Shown here piece by piece: positions 1 to 8,720 of a stretch of DNA of 10,805 nt. The DNA comes from Larix sibirica (Eukaryota; Streptophyta; Pinopsida; Pinales; Pinaceae). The translations under genes and the position numbers were made by a program. The stretch lies in NCBI GenBank assembly GCA_004151065.3, contig NWUY0300014616.1, forward strand, positions 92,786 to 103,590, given 5' to 3'. Position 1 is the first letter of the stretch. Every line of letters starts with the position of its first letter. The notes beneath the pieces are model-generated. The model ran no database searches. It was not told where the DNA came from and saw only the letters and a list, made by a program, of their open reading frames with translations.

Positions 1-345
1 CAAACAAGGTAAGGTGACAGGGAGAGGGTTGGCTACGACCTCTCCCCTACAGCGACCGATAGCTCCCAGCTACCAGCCACCCATACGAAACCCTAGCTCC
101 ATCGCAGAGCCCGCCGCCCTCCAGATCCCTCCCCATTTCAACCACTCCATCAGTTATTTACCCATCATGTCCTATAATTGCAGTCATTCGTTTACAAAAT
201 ATATGTTGTTGTGTAGCTTATACAAAAACTATAGAGTCTTCAAGGCGTGAAATAAAAATACAACTTCTTCTTCTCCAAATACTACAATTCCATATAAAAG
301 TTACAACAGAAAAAAGACGAAGTACTAAAAAGAGAGATTTATAGG
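1..345. other. Flanking DNA without a recognisable gene
   Basis: The first 170 bases are C-rich and the rest turns AT-rich. A plus-strand frame of 78 codons (14-250) has no family resemblance and its composition looks non-coding. A short inverted repeat, GGGAGAGG at 20-27 and CCTCTCCC at 39-46 with an 11-base loop, could form a small hairpin. No LINE poly(A) tail, which would read as poly(T) on the plus strand here, marks the 3' end of the neighbouring minus-strand element, so its border is uncertain. I see nothing else. Confidence 0.4.
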
Positions 346-369
346 TCAAATGATAGGGCCAAGATCATA

Positions 370-830
370 TTGTGTCCAAAAAGCTTCTTGTAAGTCCCAA
401 ACATGCCACTAACCAGGTCCCATCTCCAGTCATGCTTTTGAAAGTAAATATGTGTGCATGTTCCTTTCTCTGTATATATGAAAGAAGGAAATATTAGAAG
501 TGTGTTTTTTTAACAATGACACTTCTTCGTAAATTGGTTGTAGTAAAAAAAATTGAACCATGTTCAAACCTTTTAACCAATTTATGACAATTAATAAGTC
601 TCCCATTACCTGTAACTTTTGAACACCTCATGCTAGTGCAAGCTTTAAGATCAACTTTAATGCCAATAACTCCAACCTACTATTTGAGCTTTCCCCCATG
701 CCTCCTTTAACTTTCGTAAAATGAGAATCTGAAAAAATATAGCAACCCTTCAACACCCCTGCGTTAAGGGTCCCCTTGTGAAGCACCATCAAAATATGCC
801 CAACACCATGTCTTAACAATCAATTCAGGA
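370..830 (-). pseudogene. LINE-1 C-terminal RNase H domain, broken
   Basis: On the minus strand WCWAYFDGASQGDP (Asp codon 790-788) opens an RNase H fold of the kind fused to the C-terminus of plant L1 ORF2. A shift follows, and the next segment contains GESSNSRLELLALKL (Glu codon 672-670). After another shift LQVMGDL gives the third acidic residue (Asp codon 600-598). SFFHIYRERNM then leads to TYLLSK, where families of this fold have A-D-x-L-S-K; the last catalytic Asp reads Tyr (TAT, 450-448). The domain would remove RNA from the RNA-DNA hybrid. At least three frameshifts and the Asp-to-Tyr change make it dead. An RNase H from another retroelement class is possible but less likely, given the continuous LINE context upstream. 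Confidence 0.7.
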
Positions 831-1059
831 ATAATAATTTGAGGCATTGGTGCATTCTTCTCTTGCTTAAATATTTTCAAAATGATCAAATTCTAATGAG
901 CACATATATGAGGAGGAATGAGCTTATCTTCAAATAAGCATGCATTTCTAGAAAGCCACACTCACGATGCCACTAGGAGCGGCGAAGCCCTAAATGACTT
1001 GCACACACTGTTCCCACACCACTTAGTGAAACATAAATCAACAATCCCTCCTTGCTAGC

Positions 1060-1388
1060 CATCCCAAAGACTCATTACTTTGCTAATATCCCCCCAAACA
1101 ACAATAATATATGGACATGAAATAAACAAGTGGGAAACACTTTCATCATCTGTTTGACATAGGATAGTGCTCAGGTCCATAACAACTCTTCCGCTAGAAA
1201 AAATCCCAAGTTGGGACCCTATCATTTAAGAGAAGCCACGTGAAAATATGTTTTTTCAATGGACACTTAAAGCACCAAATACATTTGTACCACCATGGCC
1301 TCTTTGGTATAGGTTGTTCTAATTTTGACACCTTATAACCTAGTTGCGGGGTGTACCTTCCACCTACAAGATTTCTCGACGATATCAA
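1060..1388 (-). pseudogene. LINE-1 RT-type zinc finger domain (zf-RVT), degenerate
   Basis: The minus-strand reading GGRYTPQLGYKVSKLE, then PWWYKCIWCFKCPLKKHIFT and NDRVPTWD is the typical aromatic- and lysine-rich start of zf-RVT. The zinc-binding half continues about 1168-1090 as TILCQTDDESVSHLFISCPY. The second Cys (codon 1159-1157), the His and the last Cys are present, but the first Cys position reads Thr (ACT, 1168-1166). In LINE-3 the same place reads CYLC and in LINE-2 CHLC. The domain is thought to bind template RNA during target-primed reverse transcription. A frame change of one base separates the two halves near 1190. Confidence 0.75.
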
Positions 1389-1479
1389 GCAATCTTCCTA
1401 ATCAGATAAATGAACATGGTTGGAACATAGTGATGATCGATTGACCTTACAAGCCTACCAATCTACCCCCATAAAACCA

Positions 1480-2310
1480 AAAAACTAAGTTGGATACCAC
1501 TCTTGATTCCATATAGTAGTATGTCCATGGTTTGTTAGTTGATTAAGAAAATAATAACCTCTGTCTCTCGGAGTATCGATCATTCCCCTTGGTATCCTAT
1601 GAAAAACCCCACTACGCACCCAAGGGTTTTCACCCAAACAAACCTGTGAACCATTCCCCACCTTCCAAGTCAACCAATTCCCTATGATGGGAAAACTCAA
1701 AACAATTGCTTTCCATATATAACTAAGGCATGTTTATGAGACTTTTCTAGAGTTCCAATCCAATCAATTACAAACAATGGATCCAAATATTTTTTACATA
1801 TCACTTTGACCCATAGCCCTTTCCCCTCAATGAGCCTCCAAATATTCTTTGTAGCAAGAACCTGAGCAAAATTTGATAGGATTTTTATCCCCCATCCTCC
1901 CGAGTCCTTTTGCAAGGCAATCATTTTCCAAGAAACCCACATAAAGACTCTTTTATCCCAACCTCCAACCCACAAAAACCAAAACTAATCTTTTTATATG
2001 CTTCGTAATCCCTTTCAACACAAAGGTAAGAGAGATCCAATAAACAGGAACCACCTCGATCACTAACTTGACTAGATTGAGATGACCCCCTCACAAGAGC
2101 CACCTATTACACCACAAAGAAAAACACTCCTCCACTTTCGACAGCAGCCACTTCCAGTACTTTCCTTTTAGAATAATCATTTGGCTTAATGAAAACTCCC
2201 AAGTACTTGATCACAGATTGAAGATCAATGCGTGGAAAAGGAAACATATCCAATTTTATGAACAATTCATGTTGTATTTCTTGCAAATAGATTCCATTCA
2301 AGTTGTTTGT
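1480..2310 (-). pseudogene. LINE-1 ORF2 fragment: end of RT domain and connector
   Basis: The reading starts near 2310 with FPFPRIDLQSVIKYLG and continues through IKPNDY. It then shifts frame and carries on as YWKWLLSKVEECFSLWCNRW, a stop (TGA, 2093-2091) and PVYWISLT. This is the stretch that follows the RT catalytic core in plant LINEs. After another frameshift near 1970 it resumes as VGGWDKRVF, VSWKMIAL, DSGGWGIKIL and LWVKVI; after one more it resumes as KVGNGSQVCLGENPW and RGYYFLNQ. The stop at 2093-2091 replaces an arginine seen as AGA in the matching place of LINE-2 (LSRACK). At least three frameshifts and one stop make it non-functional. Homology is inferred from remembered LINE ORF2 patterns and from the match to LINE-2. 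Confidence 0.75.
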
Positions 2311-2339
2311 AGTCGCCCTCGGTGGTCCTTTGCTAGAGG

Positions 2340-3240
2340 TGTGATGGGTCTGGCACATTCTTTGTTTATTGGGATTGGTTGAGGGTGGTGGACAGCTCTG
2401 CAACTTTGTGCATGCATTGGGGTTTTCCTCCAATTTACCTTTGTCTTTGAGGGCTAGTCGGCATTGGCATTTTCATTTTTTGTGTTGCTCGTTGGTTTTT
2501 GTATTGGCTTTGTTGTTCACTACTTCTTCCTTGGATGATGATGTCTTCAATGGGGTGGTTTCTCTTGGCCCATGGCCTTTAGAGTTGCTTGGAATGCTAT
2601 TGTTTGCAAGTTTATCTCTTATGGTTTATGTCCTTTCTTCCTCGATATGTTTGGCAGGGATTCCTATGGTTTTATCCCTCATAAACGCCCATGTAACTAT
2701 TCCTTGGTGGCTCTCAACTATTTTTCTCTGTTTTGTTATCCCTTTTCTCATGTGGATACTTTATGGATCCCAAGTCACTTTCCGTTGCATGGGTTGTGGT
2801 ACTTGGGTGCTTATTTTATTAATAGCCTATTTGGTATTAAAGAAACTAGAAACTATTATGCTCAAACTTTTGAAAGCTTATTAGTGATGAGTAAGGTTGA
2901 CAGCTTCTTGGTGACACTTGAGGTTTTTTTAGTGGGTTCTATGTTTTGGCCACGGGTTCCTTTGTTTGTGCTCTAATGCTTTGATGTCTTGGTTGAGGTT
3001 CTTGCTACGCCCCTTTTGGCTTAGTGTCCTATTTTTGATGCATGTTAAATATAATTTCATTGTTTATTCTCGAAATAAAGGGATTACAATTTTTTTATTG
3101 GAAAATAAATTACATGTAAGTTGTTTTTACTTAGACTTTGAGATGGAAGAGCTTTGGTACATCATAATATCTCAATGTCAACTTCATATAAAAGTTAGGG
3201 AGTTATGTGTCTTTAAAAGAGAAAGAATGTGACTTACAAA
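2340..3240 (+). other. Unassigned region between LINE-1 and LINE-2, with a hydrophobic open frame
   Basis: The plus strand is rich in T and G. It holds a 171-codon frame (2369-2884) that overlaps a second frame of 134 codons (2572-2976). The first reads as almost continuous hydrophobic stretches, for example LVFVLALLF and LSTIFLCFVIPFLMWIL. This is what any T-rich strand gives in the frame with T at the second codon position, so it is not evidence of a membrane protein. I see no family motif in any frame on either strand, no splice pattern and no terminal repeats. It could be the old insertion site, the 5' part of an element too decayed to recognise, or host intron sequence. Confidence 0.3.
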
Positions 3241-3289
3241 ATAACATCATCCCTCCAAAGTTTTACGTAGTTTGTTATTAAAAAAAAAG

Positions 3290-3451
3290 TAGCTGATAGT
3301 TTGGTAATGTAAAGTCATTAGGGTAGCGGAGGGGGGTCTGCGGTTTCGCGAAGGGGGCATCATGCGAGGGTTTAGTTTTAACAGATGTTAATTTTGTATG
3401 GAGGAACCATAGGATATTATTGACTACTCCCCCGATCCATGACGGGTTGAC
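3290..3451 (+). other. G-rich candidate 5' leader of LINE-2
   Basis: After an A-rich run (3280-3290) the sequence turns abruptly G-rich: GGG at 3321, six Gs at 3331-3336, five Gs at 3353-3357 and GGG at 3368. An 8-base palindrome, TTCGCGAA, lies at 3345-3352. This contrasts with the AT-rich DNA on its left and lies directly upstream of the first LINE-2 coding traces. Plant LINE leaders often begin G-rich and hold the internal promoter, so this is the most likely 5' end of LINE-2. The exact start is not defined, and no target-site duplication was found. Confidence 0.3.
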
Positions 3452-4099
3452 GTGTGGGATGTCCCACTTGGCAAAGTGTCAGGTATGGTAGGGCCTCCGA
3501 CATATTTAGGGTCACCCTCCTTTGGACAGAAGTCTCGTGACAGTGGCAAGAAAATGGAGGAGGTTTTCTCTATCTATCAGGTATCAAGATTGGTGGGTGA
3601 AGGTATCTATGGTGCAATTTTTCAGGGTGGGCATGTCGTTGGCACGGAGAAATCTAACACTACGGAACGTACCAAATCACTTCGTTCGGGCCTGCACTCA
3701 ACATTTCCTGCTTTGCAATAGTTCCTAGGGTCATCGAGGCTAGAAAATGGTGCTTTTTTTACAAGCTCCCTCCTCTGGATAATCTACCAGTTATGGTTCT
3801 GAAGGCCATAGACTCGCTTGAGGACATTACATTTATTCCAGATGGTTTTATAGCTTACTCTTTAGGGTCGAGATGCTTGCCTACTAGGGATTCAAGTGGT
3901 AGGCAACTAGAGAGGAAATCACATGTTTTGATTGGTGGACAAGAGGACACAAGGGTAAATTTGGGATATGTGAGATGGGGTAATGAATAACATTTGACTT
4001 CGGGGACAGATTATGGGGAGAAAAGAAGTCGAAAGAAGCAGAGTTCACTGAAGAACCAAGGCAAGGAAAATAACTACATGGTGGGGGATGGTATCCAAC

Positions 4100-4570
4100 T
4101 AAATCATGTGGTGAATATGGCTGAGATGACAGTTACTGGTAGGGTTCGGGGATGACACTTCAATTTCAAGATCCTCAGAGACCAGAGCTGAGTAAATTGG
4201 GCATAAATATTTGGGTATGTACCAGAGGTTCTAGTTTTCTCCAAAGGATGGTTTATTTTTTATTTTCAGAAGGCTGAAGAAGCATAGTGGGTTCTACAAT
4301 AGAATTGGTGCATTAGCGTGCCCCCCATGGCCCTCAAACCCTGGACACCACTCTTTGATGCAAAGAAGGAGAGACTTGATATTGGCCCAATTTAGGTGGA
4401 ACTTCCTGGTTTGTGACTTGACTTCTAGTCAGAAGATGTTTCCAGGGGGATCAGGAATATTTTGGGTGAATATATTGAGGCCGACATGTCTTTTTTAAAG
4501 ACACACAATCTCAAATTTACAAGAATCCTAGTAATATTGGATACCAGAGAAGGTTGGAAGGAAGATATAG
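4100..4570 (+). pseudogene. DUF4283-like domain of LINE-2 ORF1
   Basis: The segment matches the usual plan of this plant retroelement domain: a beta-alpha start (MTVTGRVRG), a hydrophobic strand after a GW pair (SKGWFIFYF), an acidic helix (QKAEEA), a W-P-x-F core (KPWTPLFDAKKE) and a V-E-L-P strand. At least six stops interrupt it, including TGA after RVRG, TAG after EEA and TAG before VELP. A one-base frame change then joins it to NILGEYIEADM. Assignment is from remembered domain architecture and is moderately secure. Confidence 0.6.
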
Positions 4571-4612
4571 AGATCGAGCATGGTAATATGACTTTTATTT
4601 AGACTCTGGATT

Positions 4613-4680
4613 ATGAAGGGGTTCCATTTAGATGTAGTATATTCCACAAGTATGGACATCTCATTGATTCTTATTCTTTG
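4613..4680 (+). pseudogene. Degenerate CCHC zinc knuckle of LINE-2 ORF1
   Basis: The reading LDYEGVPFRCSIFHKYGHLI then DSYSLPF has the layout of the zf-CCHC knuckle that follows DUF4283 in plant LINE ORF1. Expected ligands are C-x2-C-x4-H-x4-C. Here the first Cys and the His are present, but the second Cys reads Phe (TTC) and the last reads Tyr (TAT). Each is a single base change from a Cys codon. The knuckle could no longer hold zinc. Confidence 0.65.
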
Positions 4681-5365
4681 CCCTTTAGCCATAGGCGGGA
4701 TTATAAGGAGGTGGGTGACAGAAATAAGAGAATCTCCTCTTCTACACCAATGGTAGAGACAATCCCACCAACTAAAGTAGGTAGATATGAAGGTGGCTCC
4801 TATGAAGAAGATAGGGTCGGGAGGGCCATTTTGTCTCATATTGTGTTTGATGGACCCACTTAGGGCTATGGACACATTCCACCGAGTTCGGTGGCTCATA
4901 TTCTTCATGAGGAGGTGATTCAGGAAGACAAGACCGTGGGAATCAAAGATGCTCCAGGTCCATCAATCCAAGGTATGGATTATTTTTATCATAAGTTTGA
5001 TATTTCTTCTTCACATTTAACCGATCTTCCCACTTTTTCACTTATTCAGACATCCAATCTAGTGGTTCCATTGGCTACTCTATCACTTAATACAACCACC
5101 ATCCCTGTCATGTTCCCTACCTCTTGGGAAGAAGGGGGGGACACAATCAACTGTATCACTTCAAGTGGAATCCTCAAGAGACTCCAAAGACTCTATTGAG
5201 GCACATAAGAGATACCTTGCAGGGGGAGACTAATTGTGTTTTGGAGGGTTTGGGACATAATCTTGATTACTCTTATGAGAAGGCCAAATCAGATGTGGAT
5301 TCTGGAAAACAATCTTATATTGTTAGGGAACTTAGAGCGGTGAGGACCCTTGATATGGTTAAAAT

Positions 5366-5369
5366 ATGA
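5366..5369 (+). promoter_or_regulatory. ATGA overlap: ORF1 stop and ORF2 start
   Basis: The ORF1 tail frame ends with TGA at 5367-5369, and ORF2 appears to start with ATG at 5366-5368 (MKICSFN, the usual LINE endonuclease opening). The two share the four bases ATGA. Such an overlap suits re-initiation by the same ribosome after it ends ORF1. Because both frames are decayed, the overlap may be original or may be luck. Confidence 0.45.
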
Positions 5370-6030
5370 AAATTTGCTCTTTCAATTACATAGAATAGTG
5401 ATCACTAATTCTCCTAATATTTTGTTACTACAAGAGACATTAGGTGAGGGGGTTTATGTGGAAAAACAACTAAAATATTTGTTTAAGGATTGGAAGTTTA
5501 TTGCCTCTAGTGTTAGGGGTAGATCGGAAGGGTTAGCCGTACGATGGAATCCGTCAGTCATTGGGGTCGAAGACAGTTAGGGTTGTGAATCTTCTTTGGA
5601 AATCGAGGTTCTAGTGAAAGACCTTGGTCTAAATTAGATAATTCTAAATATCTATGGCCTATATGGAGACATAAGAACCTTCTGGGATGGTTTGATAGCA
5701 AAATTGATGATGAAGTCTCCAAATCTTATTGTCGGTGGGGACTTGAACTTCACTCTTGGGACCTCAAAGGTACGGGGACCAAAGGTAGTCTAGGACCCTC
5801 TAGTTGGATATTTCCTCCATTAGATGGACTCAATCAGACTCCTAGATATACAACTAGTCGATCTAAAGGTGACATGAAGAAACAATAGTTCTGGTGAGGA
5901 AATAATATCCAAGAGATTGGACAGATTCCTTCTAGTGACCCTGTTAATTGATAAGATGAATAGTGTCAGGCAATGGATTGGGAGTGGTGGGGACTCCGAT
6001 CATTGCCCCATTTTTCTGGAAGTTAAAGAT
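5366..6030 (+). pseudogene. AP-type endonuclease domain of LINE-2 ORF2
   Basis: The opening MKICSFN holds the first metal-site Asn. About 15 codons then seem to be missing, with a frame change near 5390. The frame continues with PNILLLQET (catalytic Glu codon 5434-5436), WKFIASSVRGRSEGLAVRW, IILNIYGLY, the GDLN motif (5737-5748) and SDHCP (5995-6009) with its catalytic Asp and His. All the main motifs of the exonuclease-endonuclease-phosphatase fold used by L1-type elements can therefore be seen. Six in-frame stops between 5578 and 6117 interrupt it, most of them where Trp is expected. The identification is firm; activity is impossible. Confidence 0.85.
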
Positions 6031-6649
6031 CTAGGGAAAAAACCTCGAAGCCCTTTTAAATTCAACTCAAGCTGGCTAAAGGAAGACGATTTCAAGAATC
6101 TCTTAAAGGAGGCTTGACAGAGATATGGACCAGGGTCACATAGAATGGCCTTTGTACATTTTACAAACAATTTGAAAAATATTAAATAGACCACCATCAA
6201 TTGGTCATATCAAAAGAAGCTATGGGATGATCAAGACCTTATAAGAGTGGAGGAAGAGATCTGAACTACTCATGTGCCTAAAGGTGGTGGTTTCCTTACA
6301 AATGATTCGAAGAACAAACTTTATCAACTAGAATCCTAGAGGAATAAGCTTATTGTAGATCAAGAAGGGATGTGGAGGTTAAAAAGTAGAGCCTTGTGGC
6401 TAAATGCAGGAGATGGTAATACCAAATTCTTCCAAGCCTTCACAAAAGGAAAAATTACGAGGAATACTATCTGGGGGATGTCGAATCCGGAAGGGATAAC
6501 CATCACCACTTTTGATGGGTTGGAGAATATGGGCAAATATCACTTTTAGAATATTTATAAGGCTCAACAGAGGGCATCCATTGCAGAGATTATCCGAATT
6601 ACACAACCCTTCCCCAAGTTTGTTGAAGAAAATGATAACATAGATTTGA

Positions 6650-7700
6650 TAGAAGAAGTTACGCAGGATGAATTAAAGGAAGTTCTCCACATTTTTCAAA
6701 AGGAAAAAAGGCCCAGGCCAGATGGGTGGCTAGTTGAATTCTTCCCTGACAGTTTTGACATTTTAGGGGAATATCTTCTTAATTTCGTGGAGGAGACTAG
6801 AACTAATGGAAGAATTTCATAGAATTTTAAATCCACTTTCATTTCCCTAATCCCTAAGGTGGATAATCATACTTCCTTTGATGATTTCATACCTATTTCA
6901 CTGGCAAATGGATCTACCATATTGTGGCAAAAATCATTGCCAGACGTATAAAGTCTATCCTGTCGAAGCATGCATCAAAAGAGCAGTTTGGGTTCCTTGA
7001 AGGAAGACAGATCCATGAAGCTATTGGGGATTACCAGGAGGTTTTGCACAGTATGAAGATAAGAAGAGATAAAGGGGTAGTTATTAAAATCGATCTCTCT
7101 AATGCACACAATCAGGTTAACTGGTTGTATATCTGTCTTCTTACTCATTTGGGGTTTGAAGTACCATTCATTGATTGGTGATGAGTTGCATAACTGGGAT
7201 CTCTTATGATGTCCTCATCAATGGAGCAACCTCTCAATTCTTCCAAGCTGAGAGGGGACTCAGACAAGGGTGCCCACTCTCCCCTTTCCTTTTTCTTGTT
7301 GGTTGTTGAGGGCCTTAGTGGATCTCTGATGGATGTTAAGAGACATGGAAACTTTAAAGGAATCAAGATTTCACAGTTGCTAAAAATCACTCATATGTTG
7401 TTTGATATATTACTCTTTTGCGATGGATCTCGAAGGGATGCAGACACTCTAAACAATATTCTGAATATTTTATGTTTGGCCACTGGTATGGTGAATAATG
7501 TCATAAAATCTACTCTATCCTGTCTGAATATGGAGGATGAAGAGGTAAGGTACTATGAATAATTTTTTCCTTACCCTTCTCTTCAACTGGACAATGGTTT
7601 GAAATACTTTGGTTTTCATCTTAAACCTAACAATTATTTGAAAAGAGACTAGATGTGTATGATCACCAAATTGGAAACGAGAATCAATGTATGGAGCAAC
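6650..7700 (+). pseudogene. Reverse transcriptase domain of LINE-2 ORF2, catalytic box deleted
   Basis: Motifs in order are PRPDGWLVEFF (PDG at 6718-6726), STFISLIPKV, FDDFIPISL (family form F-R-P-I-S-L), IVAKIIARRIK, KEQFGFLEGRQIHEA, IKIDLSNAHNQVNW (first catalytic Asp codon 7092-7094), LINGATSQFF and LRQGCPLSPF (7259-7288). Where the family has F-A-D-D, the sequence reads LFDILLF (7398-7418), so two residues are missing, including one catalytic Asp. KYFGFHLKPNNY follows. Frame changes near 6920, 7178 (probably a lost G in TGG-GTG) and 7293 split it. It clearly belongs to the plant L1-type RT group. Confidence 0.9.
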
Positions 7701-7769
7701 AAATGGCTCTCGAGAGCATGTAAACTAGTTCTTGTCAAATTGATTCTTGAAGCTATACCGGTGTACTAG

Positions 7770-8393
7770 ATGTCCCCAGCATGGATCCATAAGGGAATCT
7801 TGGATAGGGGCAAAATATTATGTTTCAGATTCCTCTGGAGTGGACATAAGGATCACTCTGTAATGCCATGGGTAAGATACGATAAAATTGTTGTGGCAAA
7901 ATCCCTTGGAGCTTGGGGCCTAAAGAATATTTTTATTTTCTCAAAGGCATTGGCAGCTAAATGTGTCAAACATATTCTATCTATGTCTAGCCTCTGGACT
8001 AATGTGGTGAAAATCAACCACATTGCTACAAATTTGATTATTGATTGGGTTCGATCTCCTATGAAAGGGTTTTCTAATTCATCTATAATGTGGAAGGCGG
8101 TGGTGAACTCTTTCTCTTATTGGGCGGGTTTAGCCTGGAAGACAAGCAAAGGAAATAGGGTGAGACTAGGGTTTGATCCTTGGCCAAGAAGCAATGGCAA
8201 GAATCTTCTCCCCCAAGGACTAGTGGGAATACTAAATGAAGAGGGTTACTACTCACTTAATCAAGTCGCAGATCCTGCTTCAACGTCCCTATGGGGACAG
8301 GGTAGGCAGTTGGCTCAATCCTTGGCTTTAGAGGGGGAAGATAGTGTTCACTGGAACAACTACATAAATTCTCTTAAGGATAGTCATGTTTGA
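7770..8393 (+). pseudogene. LINE-2 ORF2 connector between RT and zinc finger (open 207 codons)
   Basis: This is the longest uninterrupted piece of the element. It reads GILDRGKILCFRFLWSG, VRYDKIVVAKSLGAWGLKNI, ALAAKCVKHIL, IMWKAVVNSFSYWAGLAWK, GNRVRLGFDPW and EGYYSLNQ, all typical of the region downstream of RT in plant LINEs. It aligns with the matching part of LINE-1. It is bounded by TAG at 7767 and TGA at 8391 in the same frame. The apparent start Met lies in the middle of the ancestral protein and is not a true start. Survival of a 207-codon frame here is probably chance. Confidence 0.8.
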
Positions 8394-8414
8394 ATCAGGG
8401 AAGATGAGGTCGAA

Positions 8415-8720
8415 GTGATATGGGACTTTTCACCATCATGCAATTATACACCCAAACAAGGATATATTCAATTGAGTATTGACTTACATGACATGGATAT
8501 TATATGGTGGTGGAAGAAGATATGGAAGATCAGGTGCCCCCCAAAGGATAGATTGTTAATGTGGTGTGCGTTGGATAATAAAATCCCAACTTGGGATAAT
8601 TTATGAAAATGTAGATTCGAGGGCCCAAATTGGTGTCACCTCTGCAAAGACAATGAAGAGCCAGTCTTGCATCTTTTCATCAACTATGTTTTCACTATAT
8701 CGGTGTGGCAAGAAAGCACG
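8415..8720 (+). pseudogene. RT-type zinc finger (zf-RVT) of LINE-2, one Cys lost
   Basis: WDFSPSCNYTPKQGYIQL, IIWWWKKIWKIRCPPKDRLL and NKIPTWDNL form the start of zf-RVT. After a stop (TGA, 8604-8606, one C-to-T change from CGA) the zinc part reads WCHLCKDNEEPVLHLFINYVF. The CxxC pair (8634-8636 and 8643-8645) and the His (8670-8672) remain. The last ligand reads Tyr (TAT, 8685-8687), where LINE-1 (HLFISC) and LINE-3 (HLLIKC) both have Cys. The trace goes on as ISVWQEST and GWLGNPIYSS before ending. Confidence 0.85.

Larger units (their letters stand above)
350..2330 (-). mobile_element. LINE-1: 5'-truncated plant L1-type retrotransposon (ORF2 tail)
   Basis: Read on the minus strand, this stretch holds in order the end of the RT domain, the connector, the RT-type zinc finger and an RNase H domain, which is the C-terminal order of a plant LINE ORF2. 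The endonuclease and the catalytic RT core are absent, so the copy is 5' truncated near 2330, as is usual for target-primed insertions. It belongs to the same broad subfamily as LINE-2: compare KYLGVFIKPNDY here with KYFGFHLKPNNY there, and RGYYFLNQ with EGYYSLNQ. It lies in the opposite orientation to LINE-2. Both borders are approximate because no target-site duplication or poly(A) tail was found. Confidence 0.8.
3452..5369 (+). pseudogene. LINE-2 ORF1: gag-like RNA-binding protein, decayed
   Basis: The first third (3452-4080) is only weakly readable, in shifting frames (RNLTLRNVPNHFVRACTQHF, KAIDSLEDITFIPDGF). From about 4117 the DUF4283-like domain found in plant LINE ORF1 proteins is clear: MTVTGRVRG, HFNFKILRD, YVPEVLVFSKGWFIFYF, PMALKPWTPLFDAKKE, then a stop (TAG) where IWVELPGL is expected. 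After a frameshift near 4415 it continues as ILGEYIEADMSFLKTHNLKF. The zinc knuckle follows at about 4630-4675, then a long polar tail. A run of seven Gs (5134-5140) marks the last frame change, after which WNPQETPKTLLRHIRDTL to RTLDMVKI is open to the stop at 5367-5369. Its intact form would coat the element RNA. The true start codon cannot be chosen. Confidence 0.65.

Noticed and set aside
14-250. Plus-strand frame of 78 codons at the window start
   Set aside because: It is Pro- and Ser-rich only because the DNA is C-rich; there is no motif and no supporting context.
3321-3370. G-quadruplex
   Set aside because: The G runs are separated by spacers mostly longer than 7 bases, so a stable quadruplex is not supported.
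4528-4908. Minus-strand frame of 126 codons
   Set aside because: It lies antisense to the ORF1 zinc-knuckle region of LINE-2 and has no recognisable domain.
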